From NCBI GenBank assembly GCA_033485155.1, contig JAWQJJ010000005.1, forward strand, positions 62,001 to 126,000: DNA of 64,000 bases, in the 5' to 3' direction. The notes beneath the pieces are model-generated. The model saw only the letters and a list, made by a program, of their open reading frames with translations, did not search any database and was not told the origin of the DNA. Source of the stretch: Methanomassiliicoccus sp. GTDB taxonomy: Archaea > Thermoplasmatota > Thermoplasmata > Methanomassiliicoccales > Methanomassiliicoccaceae. Numbering within the stretch: the stretch's first letter is position 1; each line of letters begins with the position of its first letter. Shown here one piece after another: positions 10,007 through 18,379 of the stretch. The translations under genes were made by a program, and so were the position numbers.

Positions 10007-11580
10007 TGCAGGCGATTTCGATCGACATAGGGACCAGTGGAATACGAGGGCAGCTGCTCGACCTCAGACGGCGAAAGGTCCTCCGAACTTGCTTAACGTC
10101 ACGCAACCCACTGCCCGGGGCCAATGTTATGGATCACCTGGACTTCGCTATGGAGCAGGGGCTGGCGCTGGCCCACGAGGTATTGATCGGGGCGGTCAGG
10201 CAAATCATCAATGTACTCGACCCTGCTTCGCTGGAGCGGATCGCGGTGTGCGGAAACCCCATACAGATATCCCTGTTCGAAGGAATCGAGATCAGGGATC
10301 TGGCATACGCCGGGAAGAACAAGCTTAGATCACAGGGCATAGAGCCCCCCGATCGCAGAGGTCATATCGCCAACGGAGGGAGCCTCGGTCTCGGAGTGGA
10401 CGTTGAGGTGCTCATTCCCCCGGCCATCCGCCACGAGATCGGCGCCGATGCGCTGGCCATGATGCTCAAGTCTGGATTTCTGGAGGGCGATCGGTGCATG
10501 GTCACCGATTACGGCACCAACGCCGAGATGGCGTTGAAGGTCGGCGATGACATTTACACTGGCTCGGCCGCGGCCGGTCCGGCCATCGAGGGACAGTCGA
10601 TCAAGGCGGGCATGCTGGCCTCCCCGGGCGCGATCAGCGACATCATACACACTCCCGAGGGGTGGCAGACCCTGGTCCTTGACGACCGTCTCGAGCCCCA
10701 GGGGGGCGCCCTCATCGGCCTGAGAAGCAATGCCCTTAAACTACGGGGCCTCCGGGCCAAGGGCATAACTGGCACTGGAGTCATCGCCCTGATATGCGCA
10801 GGATCAGAGATGGGGCGAGTGATACTGCCACGCATTACGGGAGGTGACATATTGCTTGATCGTGGGGTCCGGTTCACCACGGCGGACCTGTTGGAAGTGG
10901 GGAAGGCTATCGGAGCCATCCGGGCCGGGCACATGACGCTAATGGTCGAGGCCGGCCTCGACCCCGGGAGCCTGGGCACGATGTTCATGGCCGGGGCCAG
11001 CGGCACCTATGTCGACGCTAGGAAGGCCCAGTCCGTCGGCATGGTGCCTGCATTGGCCTCCCGGATCGTTCAGATGGGCAACACCTCTTTGGAGCTGGCC
11101 AAGGATCTCGCGGTGGAGCCTGAGCTCCTGGACCGCCTCAACGACATGCGAAGCCATCTGCTCGCCCGTCATGTGATGTTTGCCACATCTCCAACCTTCA
11201 GCGACATATATCTCCAGGAACTAGCATTCTGGACGGAGGGCATGCCTCGCGAGAGGTACTTGAATAACCTCGCCTCCTTAGGAGTGCCCGTTCCCGTCCC
11301 GCCCCGGGAGCCGACGATCATCGAACGAAGGAGACGGACGGATATCTGGGAGGTCGGAGGGTCGCTCGATATCATTGACATCTCGGTCCGCCTTGAGGGC
11401 TCGTGGGAATGCAACCGCTGCTTGCGATGCGTCAAAGCCTGTCCTGAGAGAGCATTAACACAGAAGAGTGATCGCTTCATGGTCGACACCGGGAGATGCC
11501 TGGGGACTGCCTGCCGCCGCTGCGAGGAAGCTTGCCCCCAGCGCAGGTTCTCGTTCTCCGAGATGATGCTTGAGGGTTGA
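10003..11580 (+). CDS. ramA: RamA-type corrinoid-protein reductive activase
   Basis: ATP-dependent activase that reduces accidentally oxidised Co(II) back to Co(I) on corrinoid methyl carriers. 525 residues. The N-terminal ASKHA ATPase domain begins SIDIGTSGIRGQLLDL and continues with the RamA hallmark LPGANVMDHLDFA. A long DUF4445-like middle follows. The C-terminus has two [4Fe-4S] ferredoxin motifs, CNRCLRCVKACP and CLGTACRRCEEACP. In Methanosarcina RamA serves methylamine corrinoid proteins. Here it is the last gene of a module with an MtaC-like carrier, so that carrier is its likely client. The start ATGATG overlaps the previous stop. Confidence 0.9.
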   Translation: MMQAISIDIGTSGIRGQLLDLRRRKVLRTCLTSRNPLPGANVMDHLDFAMEQGLALAHEVLIGAVRQIINVLDPASLERIAVCGNPIQISLFEGIEIRDLAYAGKNKLRSQGIEPPDRRGHIANGGSLGLGVDVEVLIPPAIRHEIGADALAMMLKSGFLEGDRCMVTDYGTNAEMALKVGDDIYTGSAAAGPAIEGQSIKAGMLASPGAISDIIHTPEGWQTLVLDDRLEPQGGALIGLRSNALKLRGLRAKGITGTGVIALICAGSEMGRVILPRITGGDILLDRGVRFTTADLLEVGKAIGAIRAGHMTLMVEAGLDPGSLGTMFMAGASGTYVDARKAQSVGMVPALASRIVQMGNTSLELAKDLAVEPELLDRLNDMRSHLLARHVMFATSPTFSDIYLQELAFWTEGMPRERYLNNLASLGVPVPVPPREPTIIERRRRTDIWEVGGSLDIIDISVRLEGSWECNRCLRCVKACPERALTQKSDRFMVDTGRCLGTACRRCEEACPQRRFSFSEMMLEG

Positions 11581-11630
11581 CTACGCCGATCGTCTGGTCC
11601 GCCTCGCGGGCTCTCCAGCACATAGCTAGG

Positions 11631-11638
11631 TTTATATC
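11631..11638 (+). promoter_or_regulatory. TATA box of aIF2-beta
   Basis: TTTATATC is centred 24 bases before ATG 11658, giving a leaderless mRNA and fixing the start. It lies after the end of ramA, so translation-factor transcription is independent. Confidence 0.6.
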
Positions 11639-11657
11639 GCCGGAGCAGCTTGGGAGA

Positions 11658-12302
11658 ATGGATTCTATGCCTGATGACGATTACTTATCATTACTAGGTC
11701 GTGCCAAGGAGAAGCTTCCCGAGACCATCGAGAAGCACGAGAGGTTTCATGTTCCAGAGCCGGATATCTTCCTGGAGGGGAAGATCACCGTCATCCGTAA
11801 CTATGGGCAGATCGTCGACGCCTTGCGCCGGGATCCAGATCACTTGTTGCAGTACCTGCTCCGGGAGCTGGGCACACCAGGGCAGATTGAGGGGCAGCGG
11901 CTCGTGCTGAAGGCCAAGCTTACCCCGGCCCAGGTCACCGACCGCATCATGAACTATACCGAGACGTTCGTGCTGTGCTCGGAGTGCGGTAAGCCGGACA
12001 CGAGGATCAACAAGGAGGGCCGCATCCTCGTCCTGGAGTGCGAGGCCTGCGGAGCCCACCGACCCGTGAACGTGCGGAAGTCCACCCGAGCTGCAGAGAA
12101 GGAAGGCATCAAGGAAGGCGGCATCTACGAGGTCATGGTCGAGGACGTCGGCCGCAAGGGCGACGGGGTGGCCAAGCTCGACAAGTACATCATCTACGTA
12201 CCTGGGGCCGCCAAGGGCACCAAGCTCAAGGTGAAGATCCAAAAGATCTCCGGAAACGTAGCCTTCTCGGTGCCGGCCCCGGCCGACGCACCGCTGAGCT
12301 GA
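11658..12302 (+). CDS. Translation initiation factor aIF2 beta with TRAM domain
   Basis: Beta subunit of the heterotrimeric aIF2, which brings initiator tRNA to the small ribosomal subunit. 214 residues from ATG 11658. The alpha-beta core is followed by the C-terminal zinc ribbon (CSECGKPDTR...CEACGAHRPV). A TRAM RNA-binding domain of about 60 residues (YEVMVEDVGRKGDGVAKLDKYIIYVPGAAKG) is fused at the end. The same fusion is known in Methanosarcina and haloarchaea. An in-frame ATG at 11577 lies before the TATA box and is rejected. Confidence 0.95.
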   Translation: MDSMPDDDYLSLLGRAKEKLPETIEKHERFHVPEPDIFLEGKITVIRNYGQIVDALRRDPDHLLQYLLRELGTPGQIEGQRLVLKAKLTPAQVTDRIMNYTETFVLCSECGKPDTRINKEGRILVLECEACGAHRPVNVRKSTRAAEKEGIKEGGIYEVMVEDVGRKGDGVAKLDKYIIYVPGAAKGTKLKVKIQKISGNVAFSVPAPADAPLS

Positions 12303-12327
12303 GGCCCCCGGGGGACCGCCCCGTCCG

Positions 12328-13572
12328 ATGCCAGGTGGTCCCACGTCCTTTTTCTCCACTCGCCTAGGAAGTACGGCACGGCAGTACGTCCTAGCAATGG
12401 GACTAGCCAACCTGTCGATGTACGTCTTCCAGGGCTACTTCATCTTCTACCTGCAGGACAGCGGTTTGAGCTATCTGCAGATGAGCGTCATCTACGCTGT
12501 CAACCTCATCCTCAGCGCTTTGCTGAGCCTGCCGATGGGCAACCTCGCCGATCGGTATGGGCGCAGGCGGTGCTTCGCCCTGGGGGCCGCGGTGATGAGC
12601 ATATCGATGGTCATCTACGCCTTCAATCGCGCATTCGGCATGTTCCTGGTGGCTGAAGCCTTCTGGGCTTCCGGCTGGGCCCTGCTCAATGGATCCAACG
12701 AGGCGTGGATCGTCGACCAGTTGAGCAAGGAGGGGCGGACTGGTGAGGCTCCCCATGCCTTCACCGTCATGATGAGCGTATCTTATACCATGGGCGTGGT
12801 CGGGGGAATCATCGCCTCCGTACTGGTGCTCTTCTCCCTGAACATGCCCTTTCTGGGAGCTGCCATCATCGCCCTGGTGTGCGCATCACTGGTGTGGACG
12901 AGGCTGCCGGAGAATTACGGCGCGGAGAGGGTTAGGCTGAAGAGCATCCTCGCCGACAGTCTGAGCTTCTACAAGCGCAGCAGGGCGCTGCAGTTCCTCA
13001 CTGCCGGGGAGACCTTTAGGTACATCACCTCGGTGATCTACCTCTTCCTCTATCAACCGTACCTGGTGGCCATCGGGCTGGGGGAGGAGTACCTTGGTAT
13101 CTACTTCTCGGTTCTCATGCTCACAAGCGCTGCGGGCAGCCTGGCCGCTCCCCGCCTGGCTGAGCGCTGGGGGGAGCATCGCGTGATGGCCATGTCCAGC
13201 GCCGGCCTGGTGGTCGGGTTCGTCCTGCTGGCGCTGTCCCCGGGGCTGGCGGCGTCCTGCCTCCTGTTCGCGGTGTGCGGCCTCTCCACCGGCCTGGGAT
13301 GGCCCCCGATGATGACCTGGAGGAACCGCCTCGTGCCGTCGAGGATCAGGGCCTCCGCCCTTTCCCTGTTCGCTTCCTTCACCTACCTCGCCGGAGCGGT
13401 CATCTCCATGGCCTTGGGCGCTCTGCTGGACTCGAGCTCGCCCACTGCTGGCTTCGTCTTTGCCGCCCTCATCGGTCTGATTTCGATACCCATGTACTTG
13501 CAGGCGGCGAAAAAGAAGTACTGGGAGGCCCCCGCTTCGGCCGCTGGCCGAGAGGGACCTCAGAAGATATAG
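12328..13572 (+). CDS. MFS transporter
   Basis: 414 residues with about 12 hydrophobic segments. The loop after segment 2 carries the MFS signature GNLADRYGRRRC. The WxxR region of the second half is weak. It is a secondary transporter of unknown substrate in the cytoplasmic membrane, probably an efflux-type member. The last 13 bases overlap the convergent HExxH gene. TAG stop. Confidence 0.85.
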   Translation: MPGGPTSFFSTRLGSTARQYVLAMGLANLSMYVFQGYFIFYLQDSGLSYLQMSVIYAVNLILSALLSLPMGNLADRYGRRRCFALGAAVMSISMVIYAFNRAFGMFLVAEAFWASGWALLNGSNEAWIVDQLSKEGRTGEAPHAFTVMMSVSYTMGVVGGIIASVLVLFSLNMPFLGAAIIALVCASLVWTRLPENYGAERVRLKSILADSLSFYKRSRALQFLTAGETFRYITSVIYLFLYQPYLVAIGLGEEYLGIYFSVLMLTSAAGSLAAPRLAERWGEHRVMAMSSAGLVVGFVLLALSPGLAASCLLFAVCGLSTGLGWPPMMTWRNRLVPSRIRASALSLFASFTYLAGAVISMALGALLDSSSPTAGFVFAALIGLISIPMYLQAAKKKYWEAPASAAGREGPQKI

Positions 13573-14081
13573 CTGGCGCAGGAGCGGTCGAACCCCTTGA
13601 CCAGCTCCATGTTCAGGTCCTCGGGCGGCTCGGTAGGAACCGCGTAGGTGAGGTAGGGGAAGAACTGGGTGATATCGGCGGCCATCCTGGTAGCGAGGTG
13701 TTCACGGCCGAACAGTCTCTCGCTTATCTCCAGCGCCCTTTTCCTGGTCAAAGCCTCATCCATGTACCCGACGGTGTGGATGTACTCATGCAGAAGGATG
13801 TGAAAGCAGTACGCTTTGTAGAGCTCTGGCTGCTCCCGAAGTATGCGGTTCATCGGCCCCTTGTTCATGACGATGATGTTGGTGGCGACCGGGTAGAAGC
13901 CCCCGACCCAGGAGTCCGGACGACCGCCCAGCTCGGCGATCCCCAGCATCAGCCCGCCCCTCGACAGCCCAAGCTGAGCCTGCACCGCGTCCTTGACGAC
14001 CTCGAAGATGTCCGCCAGGCTCTTGGCCTTCTCGAGCCTGACCGGATAAGTGGAACCGGTAGTTGTTAACCCTGTGTTCAC
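13560..14081 (-). CDS. HExxH putative zinc metalloprotease
   Basis: 173 residues, no signal peptide. LLHEYIHTVGYMDE (His98, Glu99, His102) is an HExxH zinc motif in a helix, with a nearby Asp/Glu as possible third ligand. The family is not recognised with certainty; it resembles small archaeal minigluzincin-like proteins. The context (MFS transporter and flavin-binding protein) gives no clear role. Confidence 0.6.
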   Translation of the reverse strand: MNTGLTTTGSTYPVRLEKAKSLADIFEVVKDAVQAQLGLSRGGLMLGIAELGGRPDSWVGGFYPVATNIIVMNKGPMNRILREQPELYKAYCFHILLHEYIHTVGYMDEALTRKRALEISERLFGREHLATRMAADITQFFPYLTYAVPTEPPEDLNMELVKGFDRSCASYIF

Positions 14082-14217
14082 GTGTTTTATCGAGGTTTGT
14101 CCACTAGATAAAGATTATGGCAGAAGCTTCCGCGGAGGACCTTTGACCTGTTGGGCCCGCTCGTTGTTCGCCCGCCGGCAGGCCAACTTTTTCATCGAGG
14201 GGCGCGTTGGTCCGGAC

Positions 14218-14694
14218 ATGTTCGGCAAGATGAGGAGAAGGAACCAGGCGCTATCGGGCGATGAGTGCCTCGATATACTAAGATCGTGCTCCACTGGCAT
14301 CCTTGGAGCGGCGGGGCCCGATGGATATCCATACGCCGTTCCCCTCAACTACGCCTACGACGACGGCAGGATTATATTCCACTGTGCACGGGAGGGGCAC
14401 AAGCTCGACTGCATCCGCCATAGTGAGAAGGTCTCGTTCTGCGTGGTCCAGAGCGACCAGGTGGTTCCCCAGGCGTTCGCCACCGACTATCGGAGCGTGA
14501 TCATCTTCGGTCGAGCGAGGGTGCTCACCGACGACCGTGCCCGCCGCCAAGCACTGGAGAAGTTGAACGAGAAGTACTCTCCTCAGTTTCCCGAGGAGGG
14601 AAGAAGGGAGATCGAGAGGGGCTGGAATGCGGTCTGCATCGTCGAGATCGAGATCGAACACCTGACCGGGAAGGAAGCTAAGAAACCGATCTGA
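14218..14694 (+). CDS. Pyridoxamine-5'-phosphate-oxidase-like flavin-binding protein
   Basis: 158 residues, a split-barrel FMN-binding fold. GILGAAGPDGYPYAVPLNYAYDDGRIIFHCAREGHKLDCIR is the pattern of the NimA/PNPOx-like group, which bind FMN, F420 or heme. ATG 14218 gives the usual length. Frames opening at 14050 would overlap the divergent gene and add unlike sequence. Probably a cytoplasmic flavin reductase or flavin sensor. Confidence 0.82.
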   Translation: MFGKMRRRNQALSGDECLDILRSCSTGILGAAGPDGYPYAVPLNYAYDDGRIIFHCAREGHKLDCIRHSEKVSFCVVQSDQVVPQAFATDYRSVIIFGRARVLTDDRARRQALEKLNEKYSPQFPEEGRREIERGWNAVCIVEIEIEHLTGKEAKKPI

Positions 14695-14784
14695 CGGGGG
14701 CCCCGCCACCTCCGCCTGGGGCTCGAAGAGCGAGAACGGTTCCCTCCTCGGCATCGTTATCTAGCCGGAATACCTAGTAGTGGC

Positions 14785-15705
14785 GTGCGAAAGAACCTGC
14801 CCCTACTGGCGATGGCCGGCATCTATATCCTCGTGCAGGTCTGCGCTGTCCTTCTGGCTCCTCTGTTCCTGCCCGAGTTCACGGCGTTCCCGGATCCTAA
14901 CTCGCCGACCAACCCGTTCATCTACATCTTCATGGTGCTGGTGATGACTGCCATCATCCTGATCCTGATCAAGTATGGGCGGCAACGCATCGTCCAGGCC
15001 ATCTTCTACGTCAGCATCTTCATCACCCTGCTTTACGTCTTCCTGCCCATCTTCCTGCTCTTCGACAGCGAGGGCATCCTGGCGCTCATCGCCTCGCTGG
15101 CCATCGCCTCCCTTCTCCTCGTCCTGCTGGCCAAAAGCGGGGAGTGGTACATCATCGATGCTGTAGCCCTCATCATCGGGGTGGGGGTCACCGCCATACT
15201 GGGAATGTCCTTGGGCATTCTCCCGGTGGTCATCCTGCTGGTGATTATGGCCATCTACGACGCGATCTCGGTGTACAAGACCAAGCACATGGTCGCTCTG
15301 GCCGAGGGCGTGGCTCCGTTGCGCCTGCCGGTGCTTTTCGTTGTCCCCAAGGAGAGGGGCTTCACCATGGACAAGATCGAAAAGGGAGGGATCGTGAAGA
15401 AGGAAGGTGGGGAAAGGGAGGCGTTCTTCATGGGGGTGGGGGACGCGGTCATCCCCGGCATCCTGGTGGTCTCGGCGTCCCTCTACCTTCCCGCTGCCGC
15501 GGCGCCGCTTCTAACGGCCAACCTGTGGGCGGCGACGGGGGCCATGATCGGCGGCCTGCTCGGCTACCTGGTCCTGTTCCGCATCGTTATGCGGGGCAAT
15601 CCCCAGGCGGGGCTGCCCTTCCTCAACACCGGCGCTATACTCGGTTACCTGGCTGCCTATGCCCTAGCCTACGGCACCGTGGGCCTGAGCATGCTGGGCC
15701 TGTGA
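14785..15705 (+). CDS. Presenilin-like intramembrane aspartyl protease
   Basis: 306 residues, mostly membrane helices. The two catalytic aspartates of the presenilin/signal-peptide-peptidase family are visible: Asp159 in IYDAIS (the YD motif) and Asp220 in GVGDAV (the GxGD motif). The hydrophilic loop between them is typical of archaeal PSH proteases. The C-terminal PAL motif is replaced by LPFL in GNPQAGLPFLNTG. It should cleave transmembrane peptides within the bilayer, for example remnant signal peptides. GTG start. The next gene follows closely and may be cotranscribed. Confidence 0.82.
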   Translation: MRKNLPLLAMAGIYILVQVCAVLLAPLFLPEFTAFPDPNSPTNPFIYIFMVLVMTAIILILIKYGRQRIVQAIFYVSIFITLLYVFLPIFLLFDSEGILALIASLAIASLLLVLLAKSGEWYIIDAVALIIGVGVTAILGMSLGILPVVILLVIMAIYDAISVYKTKHMVALAEGVAPLRLPVLFVVPKERGFTMDKIEKGGIVKKEGGEREAFFMGVGDAVIPGILVVSASLYLPAAAAPLLTANLWAATGAMIGGLLGYLVLFRIVMRGNPQAGLPFLNTGAILGYLAAYALAYGTVGLSMLGL

Positions 15706-15744
15706 AAAGGATATTTGAACCGGGACGGACATGAAGGAGGTATC

Positions 15745-16395
15745 ATGATGCGGTTCCTGGTCCTTTCGGACATCCATGGGCGGGAGAGCGTAGCCGATTG
15801 GGCGAAGGCTCTGGCGGCCGAGCATCGGGCGGATGCTTACATCGTCCTGGGGGACATCACCCACTTCGGCCCCGGATCATGGGCCGGAGAGTTCCTCGCC
15901 CGGCTGGACCGGCCGACCTATGCCATACCGGGCAACTGCGACCCGCCCGAGCTCGTCTGTCGGGAGATTGAGGCTCACGCGATATCGCTCCATAAGCGCA
16001 AGGTCGCCGTCGAGGGCATCACGTTCATAGGATTGGGGGGTTCGAACCCCACCATTTTCGAAACCCCCTTCGAGCTGGAGGAGGAAGACATCGAAAGCGC
16101 CCTGCGGCCTCTGATGGAGAGGAACGCGGTGCTGGCGGTCCACGCGCCTCCTAAGGGCATCAACGACCTCGTGGGCAGCGGCCTCCATGTGGGGAGCGAA
16201 ACCATCCTCCGGTTGGTGAACGAGTTCCATCCCCGGGCGGTGCTATCCGGCCATATCCACGAGGCCCGGGGGATCGTGGAGAGGAACGGCACCCTGTTCC
16301 TCAACCCGGGAGCGGCCAAGGACGGGAATGCCGCCCTCCTGGAGGTCGGTGAGGATATCAAGGCCACCCTGCTCCAGAGGCCGGGCGGGAATTGA
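15745..16395 (+). CDS. Calcineurin-like metallophosphoesterase
   Basis: About 216 residues. The di-metal motifs appear in order: LSDIHGRE (DxH), LGDITH (GDxx), PGNCD (GNxD/C), VHAPP and SGHIHEA (GHxH). AAGGAGGT at 15734-15741 supports ATG 15745 or 15748. In the third motif GNC replaces GNH, as in many archaeal Icc-like members. The substrate is unknown, possibly cyclic nucleotides or phosphate esters. Confidence 0.85.
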   Translation: MMRFLVLSDIHGRESVADWAKALAAEHRADAYIVLGDITHFGPGSWAGEFLARLDRPTYAIPGNCDPPELVCREIEAHAISLHKRKVAVEGITFIGLGGSNPTIFETPFELEEEDIESALRPLMERNAVLAVHAPPKGINDLVGSGLHVGSETILRLVNEFHPRAVLSGHIHEARGIVERNGTLFLNPGAAKDGNAALLEVGEDIKATLLQRPGGN

Positions 16396-16474
16396 TCTCC
16401 ACGCCAAGAGCATAACATTAGTTAATAGAAATATTAATTAAGGTCCTCCTCCACCCCGGTACTAGGGGATCATC

Positions 16475-17077
16475 TTGGGGACATCATCTTTGAATGTCAT
16501 GCGGTGCGCGCCGAGCGCTCGGCCATCAATCAGATCGATGGAGAACTCTGGCGCAACCATCCTTTTCGATGTGCCGTGCGTAACCCAGGGCACCGACTAC
16601 TCCTGCGGAGCAGCATCCCTCCAGGCCGTGTTGTCATACTGGGGGACGGACCTGCCGGAGAGCGAACTTATGGGTCGCCTGCATACCTCGCCCCACCACG
16701 GGACCCACGAGGAGGACATCGTTCGAGTGGCGAAGGAATTGGGCTTCGCCGCAACCATGGAGACGGGCCTTACCGTCAGAGACCTCGCCCTATCCGTACA
16801 GGAAGGGATACCGGTCATCATCGTGGCCCAGGCGTGGGCTGAGGAGCAGAGCGGCGATTTCTCGTGGGCCGACGATTGGGACCACGGCCACTACATGGTG
16901 GTGATCGGCGTCGACAACGATCACGTGTGCTTGGAGGATCCCGCCCTAGAGGAATGCCGGGAGATGCTTCCGATAGATGATTTCGAGGAGCGATGGCACA
17001 GCATCCTGGGAGTCTCACCTTCTGCCCCCGACACGGTGTTTGTCCAGCATCTGGGCATCTTCATTACCAGATCATAG
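16475..17077 (+). CDS. C39-like cysteine peptidase
   Basis: 200 residues from a TTG with AGGGGAT five bases ahead (ATG 16538 would give 179). The papain-like C39 triad is visible: Cys44 in TDYSCGAASLQAVLSYWG, His139 in DHGHYMVVIG and Asp155 in LEDPA. Bacteriocin-transporter C39 domains are fused to ABC exporters; this one stands alone with no membrane segment, so it is a cytoplasmic peptidase of unknown target. TAG stop. Confidence 0.75.
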   Translation: MGTSSLNVMRCAPSARPSIRSMENSGATILFDVPCVTQGTDYSCGAASLQAVLSYWGTDLPESELMGRLHTSPHHGTHEEDIVRVAKELGFAATMETGLTVRDLALSVQEGIPVIIVAQAWAEEQSGDFSWADDWDHGHYMVVIGVDNDHVCLEDPALEECREMLPIDDFEERWHSILGVSPSAPDTVFVQHLGIFITRS

Positions 17078-17132
17078 GAGGTTAGCGCCGCCAGCTATTC
17101 GGCGGGGCGGGGAGGCTGTCGGGGAACAAAGG

Positions 17133-17142
17133 CTTTTATATC
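17133..17142 (+). promoter_or_regulatory. TATA box of rps8e
   Basis: CTTTTATATC ends 28 bases before the ATG at 17171, giving a very short leader. Confidence 0.55.
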
Positions 17143-17170
17143 ACCTTTATTTTAGTGGCAGAGGATTAGT

Positions 17171-17554
17171 ATGGCATTGTGGCAGGGCAAGTCGAAGCGG
17201 AAGCCTACCGGTGGCCGCCTGGTGAATAACAGAAAGAAGAGGCGCTACGAGATCGGGCGCGAGCCCCTATTGACCAATCTCGGTGAGGAGAGCCTCAGGC
17301 AGTACCGCACCATGGGGGGCAACACCAAGGTCAAGATGCTCAGCGCTGCTTATGCTAACGTTGTGGATCCCAAGACCAACCAGGTCAAGAGGGTAAGGAT
17401 CGTCACCGTCAAGGTCAACCCGGCCAACCCCAACTACGTTCAGCGTAACATCATGAACCGCGGGGCTACCATCCAGACCGACATCGGTATGGCAAGGATC
17501 ACCTCCCGGCCCGGACAGGACGGCACCGTCAACGCCGTTCTCCTCTCGGAGTAG
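17171..17554 (+). CDS. rps8e: 30S ribosomal protein S8e
   Basis: 127 residues, full length for archaeal S8e. The conserved start MALWQGKSKRKPTGG and the core KRRYEIGREP...GNxKVK are present. It has its own promoter and ends with TAG. It is a small-subunit protein shared by archaea and eukaryotes. Confidence 0.97.
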   Translation: MALWQGKSKRKPTGGRLVNNRKKRRYEIGREPLLTNLGEESLRQYRTMGGNTKVKMLSAAYANVVDPKTNQVKRVRIVTVKVNPANPNYVQRNIMNRGATIQTDIGMARITSRPGQDGTVNAVLLSE

Positions 17555-17563
17555 GCCAAACCA

Positions 17564-17570
17564 TTTATCC
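17564..17570 (+). promoter_or_regulatory. TATA box of srp19
   Basis: TTTATCC is centred 25 bases before ATG 17592, so the mRNA is predicted to be leaderless. Confidence 0.45.
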
Positions 17571-17591
17571 CTCTTGGGGGATTGACCGACC

Positions 17592-17891
17592 ATGGTCTTC
17601 GACGCGGACAAGGCGTGGGTGCTGTGGCCGGAGTATTTTGACAACTCTCGTACCCGGGCGGAGGGGCGCAGGGTCCCCAAGAACCTGGCGATACCCGAAC
17701 CTCAAATGTCGATGATCGTCAAAGCGGTCGAGAAGCTGGGGCTGGAGTGGAAGCTCGAAGAGGGAAAGGCCTACCCCGGGTCCTGGTGGAACAAGCAGGG
17801 GCTGTTGCTCGTCGAGAACAACATGCCCAAGTCCAAGCTGTTGCCCCGGGTGGCAGAGATGCTACGCTCGGTGCCCAGGCCGCAGGCGTGA
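17592..17891 (+). CDS. srp19: Signal recognition particle protein SRP19
   Basis: 99 residues. Binds 7S RNA and prepares it for SRP54. The family start is clear (VLWPEYFDNSRTRAEGRRVPK), followed by the lysine-rich RNA-binding core and KSKLLPRVAEML. The 7S RNA gene is not in this window. Confidence 0.93.
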   Translation: MVFDADKAWVLWPEYFDNSRTRAEGRRVPKNLAIPEPQMSMIVKAVEKLGLEWKLEEGKAYPGSWWNKQGLLLVENNMPKSKLLPRVAEMLRSVPRPQA

Positions 17892-17937
17892 ATAAAAAGA
17901 TCTCGCGCCTTGTCGGCGGGGGAGAGGACCGTTGCGT

Positions 17938-18228
17938 TCAGCGGTCCTGCAGAGTCTCTACTTCTTCCACCAGCCGCTTGCCCGCGGACACACTGTCGAC
18001 CGAATGGATGACCGCTCCGGCCTCGGTGATGGCAGTCTCGACATCATCGAACACGATGGCGTTGCCCTCGATGGTGATCTTTACGGTCTCGGTATCCTGG
18101 TCCACCTCGACGATGGTGATGTTTACTCCAGAGGTGCCCGACAGCACGCTAAGGCGCTGGGACAGCTCCACTATCCCGGGGTGGTGTGGCTTCAGTACGT
18201 CTAAAACTACCCTTTTTATATCGCTCAA
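17938..18228 (-). CDS. DUF211 family protein
   Basis: 96 residues from TTG. It matches the archaeal DUF211 family: [20 protein letters not shown]-type start, a [14 protein letters not shown] beta strand and the [10 protein letters not shown] end. The fold is ferredoxin-like and homologues form multimers; the function is not established. It lies between convergent srp19 and divergent nnr. Confidence 0.88.
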   Translation of the reverse strand: MSDIKRVVLDVLKPHHPGIVELSQRLSVLSGTSGVNITIVEVDQDTETVKITIEGNAIVFDDVETAITEAGAVIHSVDSVSAGKRLVEEVETLQDR

Positions 18229-18379
18229 TTACTCTTCACTGGTCCTGCATTTTGAATGATATCCCAGTATTAAATGGTAGCCCTCGCTGCCTGCCAGCCC
18301 TCCCGACCCTCCCCTGGCTCAACTGTCGCCCATCCGGCCAAGGCCAAATTTTAACTTCATCGGCATCATACTCCGCTTT

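Noticed and set aside
11577-11657. Upstream start extending aIF2-beta
   Set aside because: The promoter TATA box lies within it, and homology starts at 11658.
14050-14217. N-terminal extension of the flavin-binding protein
   Set aside because: Overlaps the divergent HExxH gene; the family begins at 14218.
16037-16050. GGGGTTCGAACCCC, which looks like a tRNA T-arm
   Set aside because: Falls inside the metallophosphoesterase coding frame (GGSNPT); no acceptor, D or anticodon arms around it.
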